Shown in pieces: positions 63,542 through 64,000 of a stretch of DNA of 64,000 nucleotides. How positions within the stretch are numbered: the first letter of the stretch is position 1; each line of letters begins with the position of its first letter. The stretch lies in NCBI GenBank assembly GCA_963969495.1, contig OZ018323.1:79804919-79868918 (forward strand), read 5' to 3'. The notes beneath the pieces are model-generated. The model saw nothing but the letters and a program-made list of their open reading frames with translations, was not told the DNA's origin and searched no databases. The DNA comes from Ceratothoa steindachneri (taxonomy: Eukaryota; Arthropoda; Malacostraca; Isopoda; Cymothoidae). Made by a program: the position numbers and the translations under genes.

Positions 63542-64000
63542 GTTCTTCCTGCTGGTGGCGCTGTCGGCGGTTCTGGGAGCGGTGTTCGTGGTGCTGTCGG
63601 TGGTGTTGGTCAACGTGTGGGCGGCTGCTCTCGTTGTCCTCATACTGGCCGCGCTTGTGCTCCAGCTGGCGGGCGTGATGGGGCTGCTGGGCCTGCGGTT
63701 GTCGGCCGCCCCCGCCGTCCTGCTGGTTGTGGGCGTTGGCGTCGGGGTCGAGATCTGTGTCCATGTCACCATCGGGTTCCTGACGGTGCTGGGCGACCGA
63801 GACCGACGGGTGCGGCTGGCGCTGGGGCACGTGGTCTCCCCCGTCCTCCATGGGGCCATCTCGACACTGCTAGGGGCCGTTATGCTCCTGGCGTCGGATT
63901 TCGACTTCGTGCGTCGGGGGTTCTTCCCCCTGGCTATGGCCCTGGTCGTCTTGGGTTCCCTGAACGGCTTCCTGTTCCTACCCGTCCTCCTTGCCCTCGT
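63542..64000 (+). CDS. ptc: Patched coding exon: TM8-TM11 (runs off the window)
   Basis: Starts after TCTCTGACGGCAG. It encodes FFLLVALSAVLGAVFVVLSV (TM8), AAALVVLILAALVLQLAGVM (TM9), LLVVGVGVGVEICVHVTIGF (TM10, with the GxGxE acidic residue kept), the loop LTVLGDRDRRVRLALGHVVS, PVLHGAISTLLGAVMLLASD and FFPLAMALVVLGSLNGFLFL, and is still open at 64000. TM12 and the cytoplasmic tail lie beyond. GC-rich. Confidence 0.95.

Larger units (their letters stand above)
30294..64000 (+). other. ptc: Patched-family gene (partial; 13 coding exons visible, continues past the window)
   Basis: Patched is the Hedgehog receptor: a twelve-pass membrane protein with an RND-transporter fold and a sterol-sensing domain, which restrains Smoothened by moving sterol. 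Thirteen exons join with compatible phases at twelve introns, every one GT-AG, into 1,117 codons without a stop. Seen in order: TM1, the first extracellular domain, the sterol-sensing domain (TM2-TM6), a cytoplasmic loop, TM7, the second extracellular domain and TM8-TM11. The first exon upstream, TM12 and the cytoplasmic tail are missing. Exon sizes 193, 70, 122 and 148 equal those I recall for vertebrate PTCH1 exons 2, 4, 7 and 8. Notable features are Asn for the first Asp of the TM4 GVDD-type motif and one extra intron within the region of vertebrate exon 6. A divergent paralogue rather than the canonical ptc is possible. Confidence 0.93.

Overview
The window is animal nuclear DNA from a genome very rich in (TA)n microsatellites and transposons. 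The style (sixteen long TA arrays, Tc1/mariner copies seated in TA tracts, Gypsy, non-LTR and Penelope-like elements, and a spliced developmental gene) suggests an arthropod, most likely a decapod crustacean such as a penaeid shrimp. The species assignment is inference; no marker gene fixes it.

Left third (about 1-24,500) is a nested transposon graveyard. An old hAT-type transposon (TTF zinc finger, DUF4371-like region, C-terminal dimerisation region) lies in two pieces, 1190-1951 and 8137-9470, split by a degraded minus-strand Gypsy element (Gypsy-1, 1952-8136, target duplication GATA). Next is a minus-strand APE-type non-LTR retrotransposon, also in two pieces (9630-10935 and 18224-19765), split by a much younger Gypsy element (Gypsy-2, 10936-18223, target duplication GTCTC). 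Gypsy-2 has the unusual order gag-PR-IN-RT-RNase H. From 19,766 to 24,506 runs a composite in which (TA)n arrays alternate with a DD36E Tc1 element, an internally deleted mariner, a palindromic tRNA-derived SINE and a second mariner that is interrupted by a truncated RNase H-bearing non-LTR element.

Middle (24,507-30,293) has no recognisable gene. It holds a near-perfect 56-bp-stem hairpin bordered by TA arrays and a possible solo LTR.

Right half (30,294-64,000) is a Patched-family gene (Hedgehog receptor / sterol-sensing-domain RND-type protein) on the plus strand. Thirteen coding exons can be traced with compatible phases and GT-AG junctions, giving 1,117 codons before the gene runs off the window. 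The exon carrying the conserved N-terminal GRATGSR segment is the second coding exon by comparison with vertebrate PTCH1. The first exon was not found and is probably upstream, so much or all of the left part may be its first intron. The following 13-kb intron contains a Penelope-like endonuclease fragment between inverted arms and a 2-kb foldback element around a polypyrimidine tract. The main coding oddity is Asn in place of the first Asp of the TM4 GVDD-type motif, a position important for Patched activity.
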